Assembly (NCBI GenBank): GCA_005406025.1
Contig: BGZK01000284.1
Location: 310,001 to 374,000 of the forward strand
Origin: Eumeta japonica
Lineage: Eukaryota > Arthropoda > Insecta > Lepidoptera > Psychidae
Direction: 5' to 3'
DNA length: 64,000 nt
Part shown: positions 36,051-48,002 of the stretch, piece by piece
Layout: the number at the start of each line of letters is the position of its first letter
Numbering within the stretch: position 1 is the stretch's first letter
Translations under genes and position numbers: made by a program
The notes under the pieces: generated by a model
What the model was told of the DNA's origin: nothing
Databases searched by the model: none
Seen by the model: the letters and a program-made list of their open reading frames with translations, nothing else

Positions 36051-39000
36051 TCCGTATGTGACATAAATTTATATAGACACCGAATCAGAAAACGGATTAA
36101 AGAAATTTTATTAAAACCCTAACTGATTTCAATGTTCAGCCACTGAAAAAGATAGCCTCAAAAAAAACTTAATGTATATATTTCATATTTAATTATGATC
36201 CCTCAGAATTTTTAATACAAAATTTAATTATTACATAAATGTCAAAATACTTTTTATATAAAAAGTTATGAACACGCCATTTAACGTGAAGGGCAAAACA
36301 AAGTTAAACTCCTATTAGTCATAAACCTTTGAGTTTTATTTCTAATAAATTTTAACTCATTAACGAAGTTTCAAAATTAATTTTCCTTCGTAATTATCGT
36401 CCCTTTTAGGTTTATCAAGTGATCAGTTATAAATTGAAGTTAAAAAATATCAAACTGGAGCGTAAAATTTCAATTAAATACCGTTTGCTAATCTCAAAAG
36501 ATAATATTAAAGGGTGACGTGATAAATTAAATAAATAATTACATTTACAAAATTAGTAACAAATAGGAGTAAGAAACAACGCTAGATTGGTATTAAATAT
36601 AAATTTACGCAAGCGAACAGCTACTGGCGACCCATCAATTATTACATGTCGTGGATGAAGTCAGATATTAGGTTCTTTAAATAAAACCCAGGCGTTAGTA
36701 ATTAGAAATTGCTTTATCTTTTACGTCTTTGTACTGTAATACTTAATCGCATCTTAACCGATTCAGTCGATATATATCCAAAATATAAACGCAATATTTA
36801 TTTCAAAGCTCCATCAAAATCTGCAGTTTCGTTTTTGGGACGGTCTGGATGCCAATTCTGGTTAAAATCAGATTCACTTTCAGATGTACACTGAGATTGA
36901 GATTGAAACTAAGATTGATGTTGAGGATAAAACAAGAAGTAACTTTTGAATTAAAATAAAAATTTAAATCAAAGTTTATATTGTGCTAGCAGTTAAGATT
37001 TAGATTGGGGATGTGTTTGACCTTTTAATTGAAAATCAAATATTTATTTCCATTCCAAGTACCACCCCTGCGTCAACTTGGAGCTTTGTTCGAATCTCAT
37101 TCATATATTCCAATTCCGATAAGCATACTATATCAAAAATTTATTTAGAAAGAATATTTCTTAAATATCAGCAACTTCTAAATTGATTCACGATAAACAC
37201 TGATTTTGCAAACCTTATTTTATATTTATACTTTATTCCCTCAATTATTATTTAATAGTTTTATAAAATAATAAAAAAGTTCATTAGTATAAATTGCAAT
37301 ATAATGTAAATTGTTAAATAATTTAAATTGTAAAGTAAATAATATATGACTCGAAATGAGTCACTTCGTCTTCCTTATGTATCCACAAAACACTATATTA
37401 AGTTAATACTAAAAAGTATTTTACAAACACGGAATCATTTCAAAAAACATAATCAAGAAATATAAATCCCAAACACTTAAATACAAATCACTTGAGAGAA
37501 TTTAAATTACTTTCTCAATTGTGAATTCTAGTTACTTTCTTAATCTTTGACCATGATTATCTCGATTTTGTTTCTTCCACCTACGTGTTATACCTAATAT
37601 ACATAATTATACACTACAACACGATACCGATCTTAACCTTTTGATCACAATAACGATTCAGATCGATTTCTTTCAAGACTCATTGAAAATAATTTTTCTA
37701 ATTTGAACCAACTACGATTCCCTCGAGACAAGATTCGATCATCCTTTACGTGTAATGTAGCATTTTGTACATTCACTGCAACAAGGCAAGCTCGAACGAG
37801 ATAAGTTGTATAATAATTCAATACAAAGTTACGTGAAATTACTGACGGTCCAGTGGATGTTTATCATAAACAAAACAAACGGAACACCCAGCCGGACAGG
37901 GAAACTTTATTAACAGCGTAAATGGAGATTAATTAAGGGCATTACGTTTATTTTGGTACACGAATCGCCTCTCCGGACTTCCTCTGCTCGCTTTGCGGCC
38001 GTACCGGCTTCGCCCACTTACACATCGGGAGGAAATTCTAATTTCAATCCCGAGTTCGAAACCTATCCTGATGTCGGTATCGTTCCTGTACAAGAATTAT
38101 GAAAGTAATCTAAAATAACGATTCGATAGACAAATCATTCACCATTACTCCCAACCGTATTGAATAAAACTGAGACTATATAAATGTTGGTCCGCACTTT
38201 CAACTATTTTATTTACCTATTACTATGATAAACGTAGATAATGCCAGTCTATTGGACGCACGCATCCAAATCTTCTGAAATCAACAATATAGCGGACAAA
38301 CCGTGCACTACAACCTCTGTTTTGTTCCGGTTCAATTCAAACAGTCATAGCGATCGCCTTTATCAATAGAAGAAAACCCAAATGCTTGCGTCACTTCTTT
38401 GTGGTAAAATTGAGGCAAAGGTGTCATAACAAATTTAATAAAAAGCTGCGGCTCGATTACGCTAACTTGAAACGATCGAACCTGTATCGTTGTAACGTCA
38501 AAATTACGTCAGCGTGACGCTTCGCGAGCCTTCGCGCACTCGGCTGACGTAAACTTGTGTAAATCATTAAAACTAGCAGCGGAGTTCGTTACGGCAACTT
38601 TTTAGCTTTTTTCATTGTGACAGTAACCGCGTAAGTTTGTTAGGTCACCGACGTATCTTCGTTGTGTAACGAGCGATACGCATGTTTGTTGCTAGCGTAC
38701 TAGAAAGTTTGATTTAAGCTTGCTAGAAGCTTGTATAGTTGCCATGGCAAACTCTGTGCTCGCTTCCATTTACGATAGTCCAAACTTACTGCCAGTCTGA
38801 TTCAAGTTAATACTGTTATCTGGGTGTCGAGATACTAAATGGTAATGCCATCGCATGCAACCTACTGATACGTTTTGAATCGATTGTTTTGACTTAGAAT
38901 AAATGACCAAAAATAAAATAATGCAACCTAAAGTCCACTCTTCAAAGCTGCATTTTAAAGAAACAAACTATAAATAGATGAATATAGCTGTTGATGACAA

Positions 39001-41026
39001 AGTTACATTTTCAATATGAAAACTAATAATGAACAAATAAAAAAATAAAATGGACATTGATTTTTTTTATTCAAGAAACTGCCCATTAAAATAATTATAA
39101 ATACGTATCTACAGGTATAGATTTTGAAGAGGTGAGAAAACAATCATAGACTTAACACGTTGTCTAAAATTAAACGTAACCAAAACAAAAGAATACACTG
39201 TTGTCAATGAATTCCTATCAACAATTGTATACTTCGCTAAAATAGAGTGTCCTATAAATTTCTTTTTTTAAATCATATTACTTTTAGCGTATTGAAAGTA
39301 AATTTTTAATTAGAAATAAACTGCAGGCACATCACGCAACTAAAACCGAGGCCACGAAGTGAGCCATCACAGAGGTATCAATTAATTAGGGTCTTGTAAC
39401 AAACTCACAAAAAAACGAAGCAAAATCATTAAAAAAATATACACACAAATTCAATGATATGCTAATTCTCACAAGAAACAAAAGATTATGACTTTTATAA
39501 AACTCCGTAATACATCCTCTACTTATTCCTATTACACTATCACTTACTTGAAATCCAAGCAGACGAAGTCGAGGACGAGAGCTAGGCTAATTTAGTTCAT
39601 TAAATCATACGATTATTAATTAACTTAATCAAATCACAATATCAATTATTTTAAAAATAAAGTTTTTTTGATCAAGCTCAAAATAACTGAATTACTTAGT
39701 CACATAATATGCAACAAATTTTATGTCTCCTAAATATCTTATTTTTATAAAAAACCTAAGATAATCCTTTAGCTTGATGAAGTAGAGCTATATAACATAT
39801 TTTGATCCATAAATACGGAGATCAAAGCGTTAGAACCGCCCATACTCGTACATTCGGGGCTTACCTAAAGGCGGAAAAAGGAGTGACTATATGTCATGTG
39901 ATTACCACACTACTGCAACTTGTGATCTAGTGTTGCCATGCCGTCACCATAGCGCAGGACGAGGAATCCTTGTTGACGGCTCAAATTCCGTTGCAACTCG
40001 CTGTGTAAGCATTGGAACATTTGCGTAACTATCGAAACGTATGAAAAGACTGATAGATGTCGCTCAAAGTGCATTAAAATTTGTCTGAAAAGAACGTATT
40101 CATAAGGATTTTCCTCTTATTGTCCATCTGTAAGTACTTTATGGGAAAATTTTTGTGATGATAAATTCTTAGTGTCCAAAAAATGTGGGACTGTTTTTGT
40201 CCCTATCTAAAATGTATTTATTGTTTAATCTAATTCTGATTCATAATATTATCATTTTTAATTTATTGGTGTAGCATTTGCATTAGATTTAGATATATAT
40301 ATATAATTTTTTTTTTCGTTGTGGCTTTAATAGTGCGACGAGAAAATGTTATATTTAAAACGTAAGGTTTTATTTTACAAATAATATTGAATATTCAAAA
40401 TAAAATCAAGTAAGCAACATAAAAATTAATGATATAATAAAAATTGATATTTTATCTTCAAAGATTTTTCTATTCAAGAACCCACTACATCTATTAAATT
40501 ATGAAAAAAATAACTATAAAATGCCTTTTGCAAAAATTACAAATTTAGGTTTCTTTGTAAATATTTCACACGCATTGCTTTTAAGAGGATTAAAATAATC
40601 AGCCTCATTTCACCTAACAACCTCTCGGTTATACGTGGAAACTTTTGCAGTAGTGCAGTGTAAAACATAGTTTTTAGATAGTATACTTTGTTTTTCTTCT
40701 TCTAAATTTCTTCAGGAATTAAATATACGTACATAATGTGGCTGATAACCTCGATAAAGGTCTGACGACCCCTATTAAGATAATTTTCAGCTCATTTAAA
40801 CTCTAAAATTGTCGGTCTATGACTAAGAAGGGACATGCCGCACCAAGTTGTCACTCGACTACGCACGGAACCCTAAAATTGGGCGCGGTAATGCAATTTA
40901 AAATTCAAAAGCTATACAATTCCACGTAAAACTTAATAAAAAGCTCGCCCTTCCATATGCAAATGATCATTGTATTCGAAGTACAAAGAGAAAAAAAAAT
41001 GCCTTTCGAGTAATTCAATTTCCTTA
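36051..41026. other. AT-rich non-coding stretch
   Basis: No gene that I can support. A purine-rich hexamer array lies at 36891-36928, and an ACGGAACCCTAAAA end of the AGGGTTCCG repeat lies at about 40864-40877. Otherwise AT-rich sequence with no visible features. Confidence 0.4.
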
Positions 41027-41330
41027 CGAAATCGGCGCCGTTTCCGCGACGCCGATTTCGGCGGCGTGAAAATGTTTCCGAGTTATGAATCTTTTACGAG
41101 TACATCTCCCCCGCGCTATGACACCGTATCGGAGCTCCGTTAAGGAAACGCGTATTGTATTAAGAACTGGCGGGCGCTCTGATTCTTTCCTTGCGCCGGC
41201 GATCGCGTGCCGAATAATATTTCAATTATTTAAATAATGAAACATCCCCGAAGCTCGAGGTAAATGTATTAGGCGATCGCCAGACGTGGGCGTGCCACGC
41301 GGGCGTGCTTTGAACATTTTCGTAAAGAAA
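41020..41330. other. GC-rich, palindrome-bearing block; candidate conserved non-coding element
   Basis: It contains a hairpin (41027-41060) with perfect arms CGAAATCGGCG and CGCCGATTTCG, two GCGATCGC-type palindromes (about 41196-41206 and 41274-41282), and GCGTGCCACGCGGGC. There is no long reading frame. Such an island within the receptor's putative intron could be a regulatory element, but this is inference only. Confidence 0.35.
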
Positions 41331-41540
41331 TAGCATTACGATTGACGGATTACTTTGAGAATCCTAATCAAATCAGCTCTTTAATATTAGAGCTCCGGCT
41401 TGCAACTTGTACGAAATTAATTTAAAAATGCAATTGACGGACTATTGCTTTTTGAGTTAGCTTTTTTGAAAAAAGCTATTGAACACAATTATAGGCAATA
41501 CTTCATTTAAAAAATGAATATGACGTCAACGACGTAGTAA

Positions 41541-41636
41541 ATATTCCCGGGCGAGCATGTCCGGCGCCAGACGGGGCACTTTTTCTTTGTACGAACGCAT
41601 CCCTATCTGTCCGCCGGACAAGCTCGCCGTGAATAT
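41541..41636. repeat. large hairpin, arms about 31 bp, with GTCCGGCG core
   Basis: The left arm begins ATATTCCCGGGCGAGCATGT and continues CCGGCGCCAGA. The right arm is its approximate reverse complement (TCTGTCCGCCGGACAAGCTCGCCGTGAATAT), with a loop of about 34 bases. A similar string, GCTCGCCGGACATG, occurs alone at about 26175-26190. This looks like a small foldback or MITE-like sequence present more than once. Confidence 0.6.
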
Positions 41637-42639
41637 AGATTTTATGTTGATGTAAACATATTGAAGTTTCAAGGAACTTGTAAATCATTTACAAAACTCA
41701 ACACACTCAAAAAAAAGGACATATAAAAAGTCTTGTGTTTGTAAGTACTTGTATATTTTTAACATATAAACTAATCTGGGATGGTAAGGTTTTTCCATTA
41801 TTATTTTGTTACTGAGTTGTCTCTTATTGTACATTTAATTTGTGATTGATAGTTAACTATTTTTTTTTAATATTAAATAATGTTTTTGTACAAAAAAAAA
41901 AATACTTCGAAAATTGCAATTTCATTATTTTTCCAATAATCTATAGACTTTTATTCGATTTTATAAGATATGTACAAAGTGCCGACCGAATATGAAACAT
42001 AGTAATCTTAAGACAAAATATAACTTTTTGTAATTGCAATTGCCTATATGAACTCATTTATATAGACCATTGCAATTGCAAAATGTTTTATTTATTTCCT
42101 ACCAATTACATTAGATATTCAGATTTTTTTTAACTCATTCAAAAATAGTTGTTTTGTGATCGAGTACTTGTGTACAACAGAATATCTGTCGCACTGCCAA
42201 TTAAATAACAAATATAACCAATAGAGTTATATCAATACAACTGTTTTACGATAAATAAAAAAGCAAAATTTGTAAAAAGTAACTGTTCTCTATTGTTTTA
42301 TTATTTCAAGAAGAACGGACATTGTATTGATTTTGTGCGGATTCTTATTACCACTTTTTACTCAATAATTTTTCACCTGGTCAGATATTTAAAGCGTGAA
42401 AAAACCCGTTTTAAAGTAGCTTTGTCTAGATGTTAACTGAAGAAGTAAATTTTAAGTACAAATTTTTAAATTAAAGCAAGTACGACCAAATATCAGATAA
42501 AATCGTTTATATTAAGTAGGTGACGTGGTTATTCATCGATGCGATGGTAATTCTAATGAAATGACATTTCGGCTCCTAAAATTACACAATGTAATGAAAA
42601 GTTATGTACGGCGGAAGAAACGCGAAAGTTGATTCAATA

Positions 42640-42870
42640 CAGCAGAGGTACGATCCCCGCGTTGGGTGTGGAGTGTCCTTGACAGGGCGATATGATGTAA
42701 CGGTGTGGTTGGAAAGGAGATGTAATAACAGTACTGGAAAAAAGGGATGGTGAGGTGGCTCGGCCGTCCGGAAGGGATGAGTAAACTTTTAGAGGAAACC
42801 TATAGCGTGTATAAGGTGATAGAAAGAGGTGCGGGTAGATATGTACTATTATTTAAACGAAATTGACGGG
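42640..42870 (+). pseudogene. LINE ORF2 C-terminal remnant (copy 1)
   Basis: The plus strand gives, across a frame shift near 42742, a run with DVTVWLERRDVITVLEK, then GMVRWLGRPEGMSKLLEETY. The pattern 'LK.DV.TR.E.GMLRWFGH.ERM...RL...IY' is the well-known C-terminal region of an insect LINE family. The expected GKVGKGRP region that follows is degraded here. It is related to the copy at 44026-44290. Confidence 0.65.
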
Positions 42871-43775
42871 AAGATTCGATAAGTATGAAAAATCGAAGTG
42901 GCTACATAAAAGAATCATAGAATATCGATAAATTGAAACATATAGGTACAGGCTGAATTAAAATCATTTTTCTCTGCTTAATTCTTAGAGAAACGGTATT
43001 AATTTTGTATTAATATAAAAGAAAATATTTCACAACTAAAACCTATATGAATACTTCATTCCATGGCGTTGGTTTGGTACCAGAAAAAAATTCTAAAGTT
43101 ATGTAGAATAGTAATATGGATTCCGCACTTAATGTATATCGTGTTTGCGACTCCAAAAGAATATATTTAAATGTGAGCGCACATTCCTACCTTATTTATT
43201 AAAAAAAATATATATCTATCCGACGTAAGGATTACGCACCCTTTTTAATTTTGGTATAGAAAAATACGACTGGAAATTGTCAAAAAGTCTTCTGTAGGTG
43301 GGAAAATAATTATTACATTACAGCATCTACAAATATAAACACTCTAACAGTAGCGTCACAAATAGAACGGGGCTGTTCGGCATGGGAGACAAGACAATGC
43401 CGCGGCAAATATTTCATAAGTTGACCACTCTTTTGTTAATCCAACGAAATGCTTAACATCGGCCACGTTGATATCGATATATTTAGGATGCCTTACGGTG
43501 TAACTATTAATATAATACATACATCCGCTATGTTAAAAACACCTGTCAAACGTTTTCTTAAGCAAAAACCAGTCCTACTAGAATATTCTATGAAATGTAA
43601 AACCTTAAGAGCATCGGCCCAGCATGGTCACCGCGATTCAATACCCTCTTTCTAGACAAGATTTATATCCAGTCATGAGGTCTTATATAAGCTACGCACA
43701 TAGGTAATTCGCTTACAAAGTTACCACGCAATAAACACTACTTCAGTTCCTTGAGCCTGCTGATTCGTATTTTAC

Positions 43776-43880
43776 TAACACGTGCACACACTCGTACATG
43801 CTCAGATACATGCGCGCGTGCACACACACATGCATATGTATTTGTGCACGCACATATGTATTTGTGTATTTGTGCAATTG
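43776..43880. repeat. CA/TG-rich microsatellite region
   Basis: Imperfect CACACA and TGTATTTGTG runs include a near-duplicate CGCACATATGTATTTGTG. Simple-sequence DNA. Confidence 0.6.
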
Positions 43881-44025
43881 ACAATATCAATTGTCACTTG
43901 CTTTAATGGTTATGGAAAAGCTAACAAAATAATGCACACCTGCAAAAGTTCACCCAAAAAGTCTCATCAATGGTCAATACTAGATACAAAATATATTATC
44001 TAATTCTAATCATATAATATTAGAA

Positions 44026-44290
44026 GGACATGTATAGGAACAGTGATGTGATAGAGCGGTGTAGTTTGAAGGAAGATTTATTGACTAGATTATAGACTGG
44101 CATTTGGAAAAGTTGAATGAAAATAAACTGACACAACTAATCTATAAGGCGAATTCCGGTGGTGGAAAAGTCGGCAAGGGTCGCTCTAGAAAATCCTATG
44201 GAGACTATGTGGAAACCGACAAGCTGCATGAAAAGATTGATGTCAGTGAAGCAAGAGAAATATGCAAAGATCATACCAGGTAGAAATTTA
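44026..44290 (+). pseudogene. LINE ORF2 C-terminal remnant (copy 2)
   Basis: The plus-strand translation shows, in pieces, MYRNSDVIERCSLKEDLLTR, then LTQLIYKANSGGGKVGKGRS, RKSYGDYVE, and DVSEAREICKDHTRW. This is the same LINE family as 42640-42870, and here the 'GKVGKGR..KSY.D' and 'EAREICKDR..W' ends are well kept. Internal stops (near 44099 and 44117) and lost bases make it non-functional. Everything 5' of the last ~100 codons is missing. Confidence 0.75.
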
Positions 44291-44371
44291 TAATCTCAGC
44301 TTAACATTCTGCAAAATAGGCGTAAGTTTTTATTATTATTATTATAAATTTCATATCTAGCGATGGATCAT

Positions 44372-44782
44372 TACTCTCTAAAACTGAATTAGTAGAATTC
44401 TTACTAATTGAAGTAGTAATAGTAGAAACTACATCAAAATTAGTAACTTTTAGTTGAATCTACTACAGATTTACTAAGTTTGTAGGTGTTACTTTTCAAT
44501 TAGTAATTTTTCACTAATTGAAAAAGTAATATGGCCCAACTTCACTACTGTATTAATAGTTCTGAATTAGTAGTCACTTGACAATTAGTAAAATAATCAC
44601 TTTTATAATAGTAGAATTATACTTTTTAATTAGTAGAAAATTTACAATTTTAATTTGTAGTCATTTCTACTAATTGAAAGAGTGGATAACCACTTATTGC
44701 TGGTCGTATACTTTGGACATCTTAAAATAGTAGCTATTGACTATTAATTAGTGGTTTTCCACTTATTCAGTTTTAGAGAGTA
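44372..44782. mobile_element. 411-bp MITE with TA-flanked inverted ends
   Basis: The left end TACTCTCTAAAACTGAAT and the right end ATTCAGTTTTAGAGAGTA are perfect inverted repeats. Beyond them, ...TAGTAG and CTACTA type strings continue a weaker inverted similarity. The interior is built of many short variants of ATTAGTAG/ACTAATTGAA on both strands. A terminal TA on each side fits a TA target duplication, as for Tc1/mariner-related MITEs. No ORF. Confidence 0.75.
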
Positions 44783-46343
44783 CGTATACAGTAATGCTAA
44801 TTTATTTAAACATACATACAAAACGATTTTTAGCTATAACATATAATTATATTGTGCAAGTGTATTCATAAGGCGCAGCGGTTTATCTTAAAAATGTTTA
44901 AGCATCGGTTTCGAGAAAATTTCCAAAGTGAACTCAGTCATATAAATAAAAGATTTAAAAAAAGACGGATAAAAGATTAGTAGTCCACGAGATGGCGCTC
45001 GTTTGGACAGGGCTGATTTTATTTGTCACTTCGTTATTGCAAATTACATGATTTACACAAGCGTATAGTATTAACCTCTCGATCAGACAGTGACGGTAAC
45101 CTTCGCACCTATTTTTTGTAACTCGTCTTATTGGTCAGTCTTTAATAATCCGTATTTTTACTAAGCTTTAAATTATAACTTGACATACAGCTCTAAGTTT
45201 CTCCGCACAAACAAAGTCGGGTCTGTTAATTGTCTATGTCGCCCCGCTTCAACGTGGCACCGCCCTGGTCGCAAAAAAAAACCCGGATGCCCTCATTGCC
45301 CAACACTTTTTTAATAAGACAACCTACCCCACAAAATGGATCGATCCACAGAAATAGGGTGGGATTTACAATCGAAAATAACATTGCCATCAAAATCTTC
45401 GTCAAATTTACGAGAGCCAAAGCACACAAAATTTAGTACACATACATTTTGTAGGACTAAGCAAATTGAAACACCCACACTTGATGCTAGCAATGTTCAA
45501 TTATCGACATACGGCTTCTTGAAAAGCTCGACGCACGTTAAAATAACAAATTCAGTTATAAATTCTCGCTTCAAAACACTCATCACCCTAAGAGGTACTT
45601 AGCTTAGTTAACAATGCTCAGGTAGATCCTAAAAGAGCCTAAAATAGGTAATAGCAGATCCGCCTAAAGCCAGGAATACAAATGGCTCCGTTCATTAAGG
45701 ATTCTCTCATAGACAGCTGGAAATAATTAACAGCCTTGTTTTCAAAATATCCAAGGTGTACTAAGTACCTTTATACCTTCTCACGTTATAAATATCTAAG
45801 ACCAAATATTTACAATTCATTTTCGTTAAATTTGCTATTAAATGTTTTATAAACAATCATTGTTTAAAGATTTATTTCATAAATTTTAAGTTGCTTCTTT
45901 TTGTTATTACGATATGACCGTTCATTGTACGTACACAAAGTGAGTATACAATAACAACAAATTGTAATTCAATACGTACTAAGATTTTAAATTGCATAAT
46001 AATTGGTTATTATATGTGGAAAAAAAATAATTTCAAAAAAATATTAAATATGATTATAACAAATCGACAAACGCATTGCGGTTTTTTCATTAGTTTAATG
46101 AAATCGTTTTTGACGACAAATAATAATGTGAATAGTCTTCCTCCGTTACTAATAATACAATCATATTTATAATTTGTTATTACAAATGGAATCATTGATT
46201 ATTAGAAATTTAATAAAGTTTTCATTTTTGATGTCGTTCATTTGTTTTTTCCTTTGGTAGAATTTAAAGTAGAATAAAAAAATGCAGCTTATTTTGTTTT
46301 AAGACAATACACGATAATACAAGTATAAGTAAAAATCACTCAC
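44783..46343 (-). other. start of receptor intron 1, otherwise non-coding
   Basis: Adjacent to the donor of the octopamine-receptor exon. Overlapping ORFs at 45226-45602 on both strands share a moderately complex sequence but resemble no family I know. AT-rich sequence fills 45620-46330. Confidence 0.5.
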
Positions 46344-46344
46344 C
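46338..46344 (-). promoter_or_regulatory. splice donor of receptor exon
   Basis: CAG|GTGAGTG on the minus strand is a near-consensus 5' splice site. It is positioned directly after the ITQ that follows DRYWS, where several amine receptor genes are interrupted. Confidence 0.85.
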
Positions 46345-46880
46345 TGCGTTATGCTCCAATATCTGTCCAGGGATATTAAACAAAGATTCATAATGGAAGC
46401 TGTACACAACAACACATCCATGGCTGAATGTATTTCGCACCACCAAAATCCAAAAATCCAGTACCCCATCAGCTCGTTGGCCAAGGAGAACGGCATTATC
46501 ACTAGACCGAGGAAAAAATCCGCCACCGCAAGCGATGCTATGAACCAGTTTTGGATGTTCTTCAACGCCTTCTCGGTGACTATAGCTATGATCACAAGCA
46601 TGTTGCCGACAACCACCATTATCATCAGGACCGTCACCACCACCGAGGCCAGGATTATGTGAGCCGGAGAGTAACCGCTCGGATACCAAGTCTTCAATAT
46701 CACTTGGCTGAAAATCTCGTTGTGAATAGTTTGGTTGGCATCCGAGGCGTTCGCGTTCTGCAGGACCAGGTATTCCTCTGGGCTCAGGTAAGTGGGTATC
46801 AGTAGAGTAGAGTTTAGATTTCCCAGAGTCAAATTTGAACTCATCGCACTTCTCGGCGCCAGGGTGACGTTAGATAGCAT
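46344..46880 (-). CDS. Octalpha2R: alpha2-adrenergic-like octopamine receptor, first coding exon
   Basis: A G-protein-coupled receptor of the rhodopsin class, expected in the neuronal plasma membrane. In insects this subfamily binds octopamine and typically lowers cAMP through Gi. The exon encodes 179 residues from ATG at 46880. The extracellular N-terminus (about 1-72) has five N-glycosylation sequons (N4, N16, N23, N44, N49). TM1 is about 73-101 with GN at 92-93; TM2 about 111-133 with D121 in LAVAD; TM3 about 148-172 with disulfide-type C148, amine-binding D155 and DRY at 172-174. The string PFSLANELMGYWIFG closely matches vertebrate alpha2 receptors and separates it from the tyramine and alpha1-like types. 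The exon ends after ITQ at CAG|GTGAGTG (donor at 46343-46338), phase 0, so TM4-7 lie elsewhere. An alternative start is M13. The ORF continues 14 codons into the intron, which are not protein. The wider subfamily is firm; the exact paralogue was judged by eye. Confidence 0.88.
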
Positions 46881-47424
46881 GTTTTATAGTTCCGCTACTT
46901 GTGTTTGCAGCTTCCTTACTTTATACAGAATGGCTATAAAAATTCTATCTATTACCAAAAGTCTCAGCTCCAAAGTTACTATTGGCCCCGCAGTCGAGAA
47001 ATCAGTTTGGTTTCTATTTTGAAGTAGGAACGTTTTAAATTATTTTCAAAAATTAAATTAGTCTTTAATATTATAGATACCCGTTTTTCCTTCCGAACCG
47101 TTTTTACTAAATATTACCTAAGCTTTTAATTTTAAAACTTTAATTATCTTAATAGTTTACTATGCAATTTTCTATATATGAACGAGATAATTTTAAAAAA
47201 ATTCAACTATGCACTATATTTACAATAATTCCCTACGATATTTCACTCACTGCATAAAAAGCGCCTCGCTTACTTTATACCTAATATTGCTTTTAAACCT
47301 CGATACAAATCAAAATTGGACTATAGTGATAAATTAATCTAATACGCAAATCAATATATAACTTTAGACGTATCGATTTTTTTTCTAATATAAACAGACA
47401 CACAAAAAAGCGCTCCTAACATAC

Positions 47425-47720
47425 GGTTAGTTTATAATCGAATCCCTGGCTCTGTCATCGCGAGGGCCCCGCCCGCTTTCTCTTATCCCACACTCTCTCC
47501 GTCTCCTCCACCATCTTCGGACGCTATCTTCCGGGGCTCGGAGTCACATCGTCCCGACTCTACATCATCGGATCTAGACGCGTGCGATGGTGATGAACGT
47601 CATCGCGGGGGAGTGATTTGGCCCCCAAATCCGCTGTGCTCAAAGGCCGCTCGAACTGGCAGGCGGCGCTGTCGCTCCGTTATCGATCCGTGCCGTTCTT
47701 GTCGTTCAGCGGCGGTTCAT
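47425..47720 (-). other. candidate 5' leader (UTR) exon of the receptor gene, rich in short upstream ORFs
   Basis: A GC-rich block lies upstream of the receptor ATG on the same strand. At 47720 it is preceded by TTTCGCTCTGTTTCAG, a strong acceptor. At its other end AACC|GTATGT could be a donor (exon end 47425). Inside are at least six ATGs, each closed by a stop within the block: 47720-47706, 47603-47574, 47568-47560, 47549-47544 (ATG directly followed by TGA), 47514-47455 (19 codons) and 47458-47432. None is long, so this is not a coding exon. The link to the receptor ATG exon would need an acceptor near 46930-46950 (TTTTTATAG is possible). Inference from composition and splice signals only. 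Confidence 0.35.
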
Positions 47721-48002
47721 CTGAAACAGAGCGAAATTCTATTTGAATAACTGTCGTAAAATTAAATTTATTGTAGTTTCATGAAAAAGGTTTTTGTGGT
47801 GAGTCCAATTTCTTACATGTATTTATATTTCTCATTGCTATATGTTCACTCGTACAAGAAAAACTAATACCTAGACCGAAAAATAGTAAAATCTCATGTT
47901 ATTTAAACTGGAAACGCGTCGTCTTTGGGGCAAGATTTACCAATTTTAATATGAATATTAAAATTGGTTGTCTATAAAGTCGGTTTATGGACGATAATTT
48001 TA

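Noticed and set aside
45226..45602. Overlapping ORFs on both strands downstream of the receptor exon
   Set aside because: Neither strand gives a recognisable protein, and the two frames compete over the same sequence.
46299..46343. Last 14 codons of the receptor ORF before its stop
   Set aside because: They follow a near-consensus donor (CAG|GTGAGTG) and do not resemble the TM3-TM4 loop of amine receptors, so they are intron.
46351..46805. Plus-strand and shifted-frame ORFs opposite the receptor exon
   Set aside because: Antisense and out-of-frame shadows of the GC-richer receptor coding sequence.
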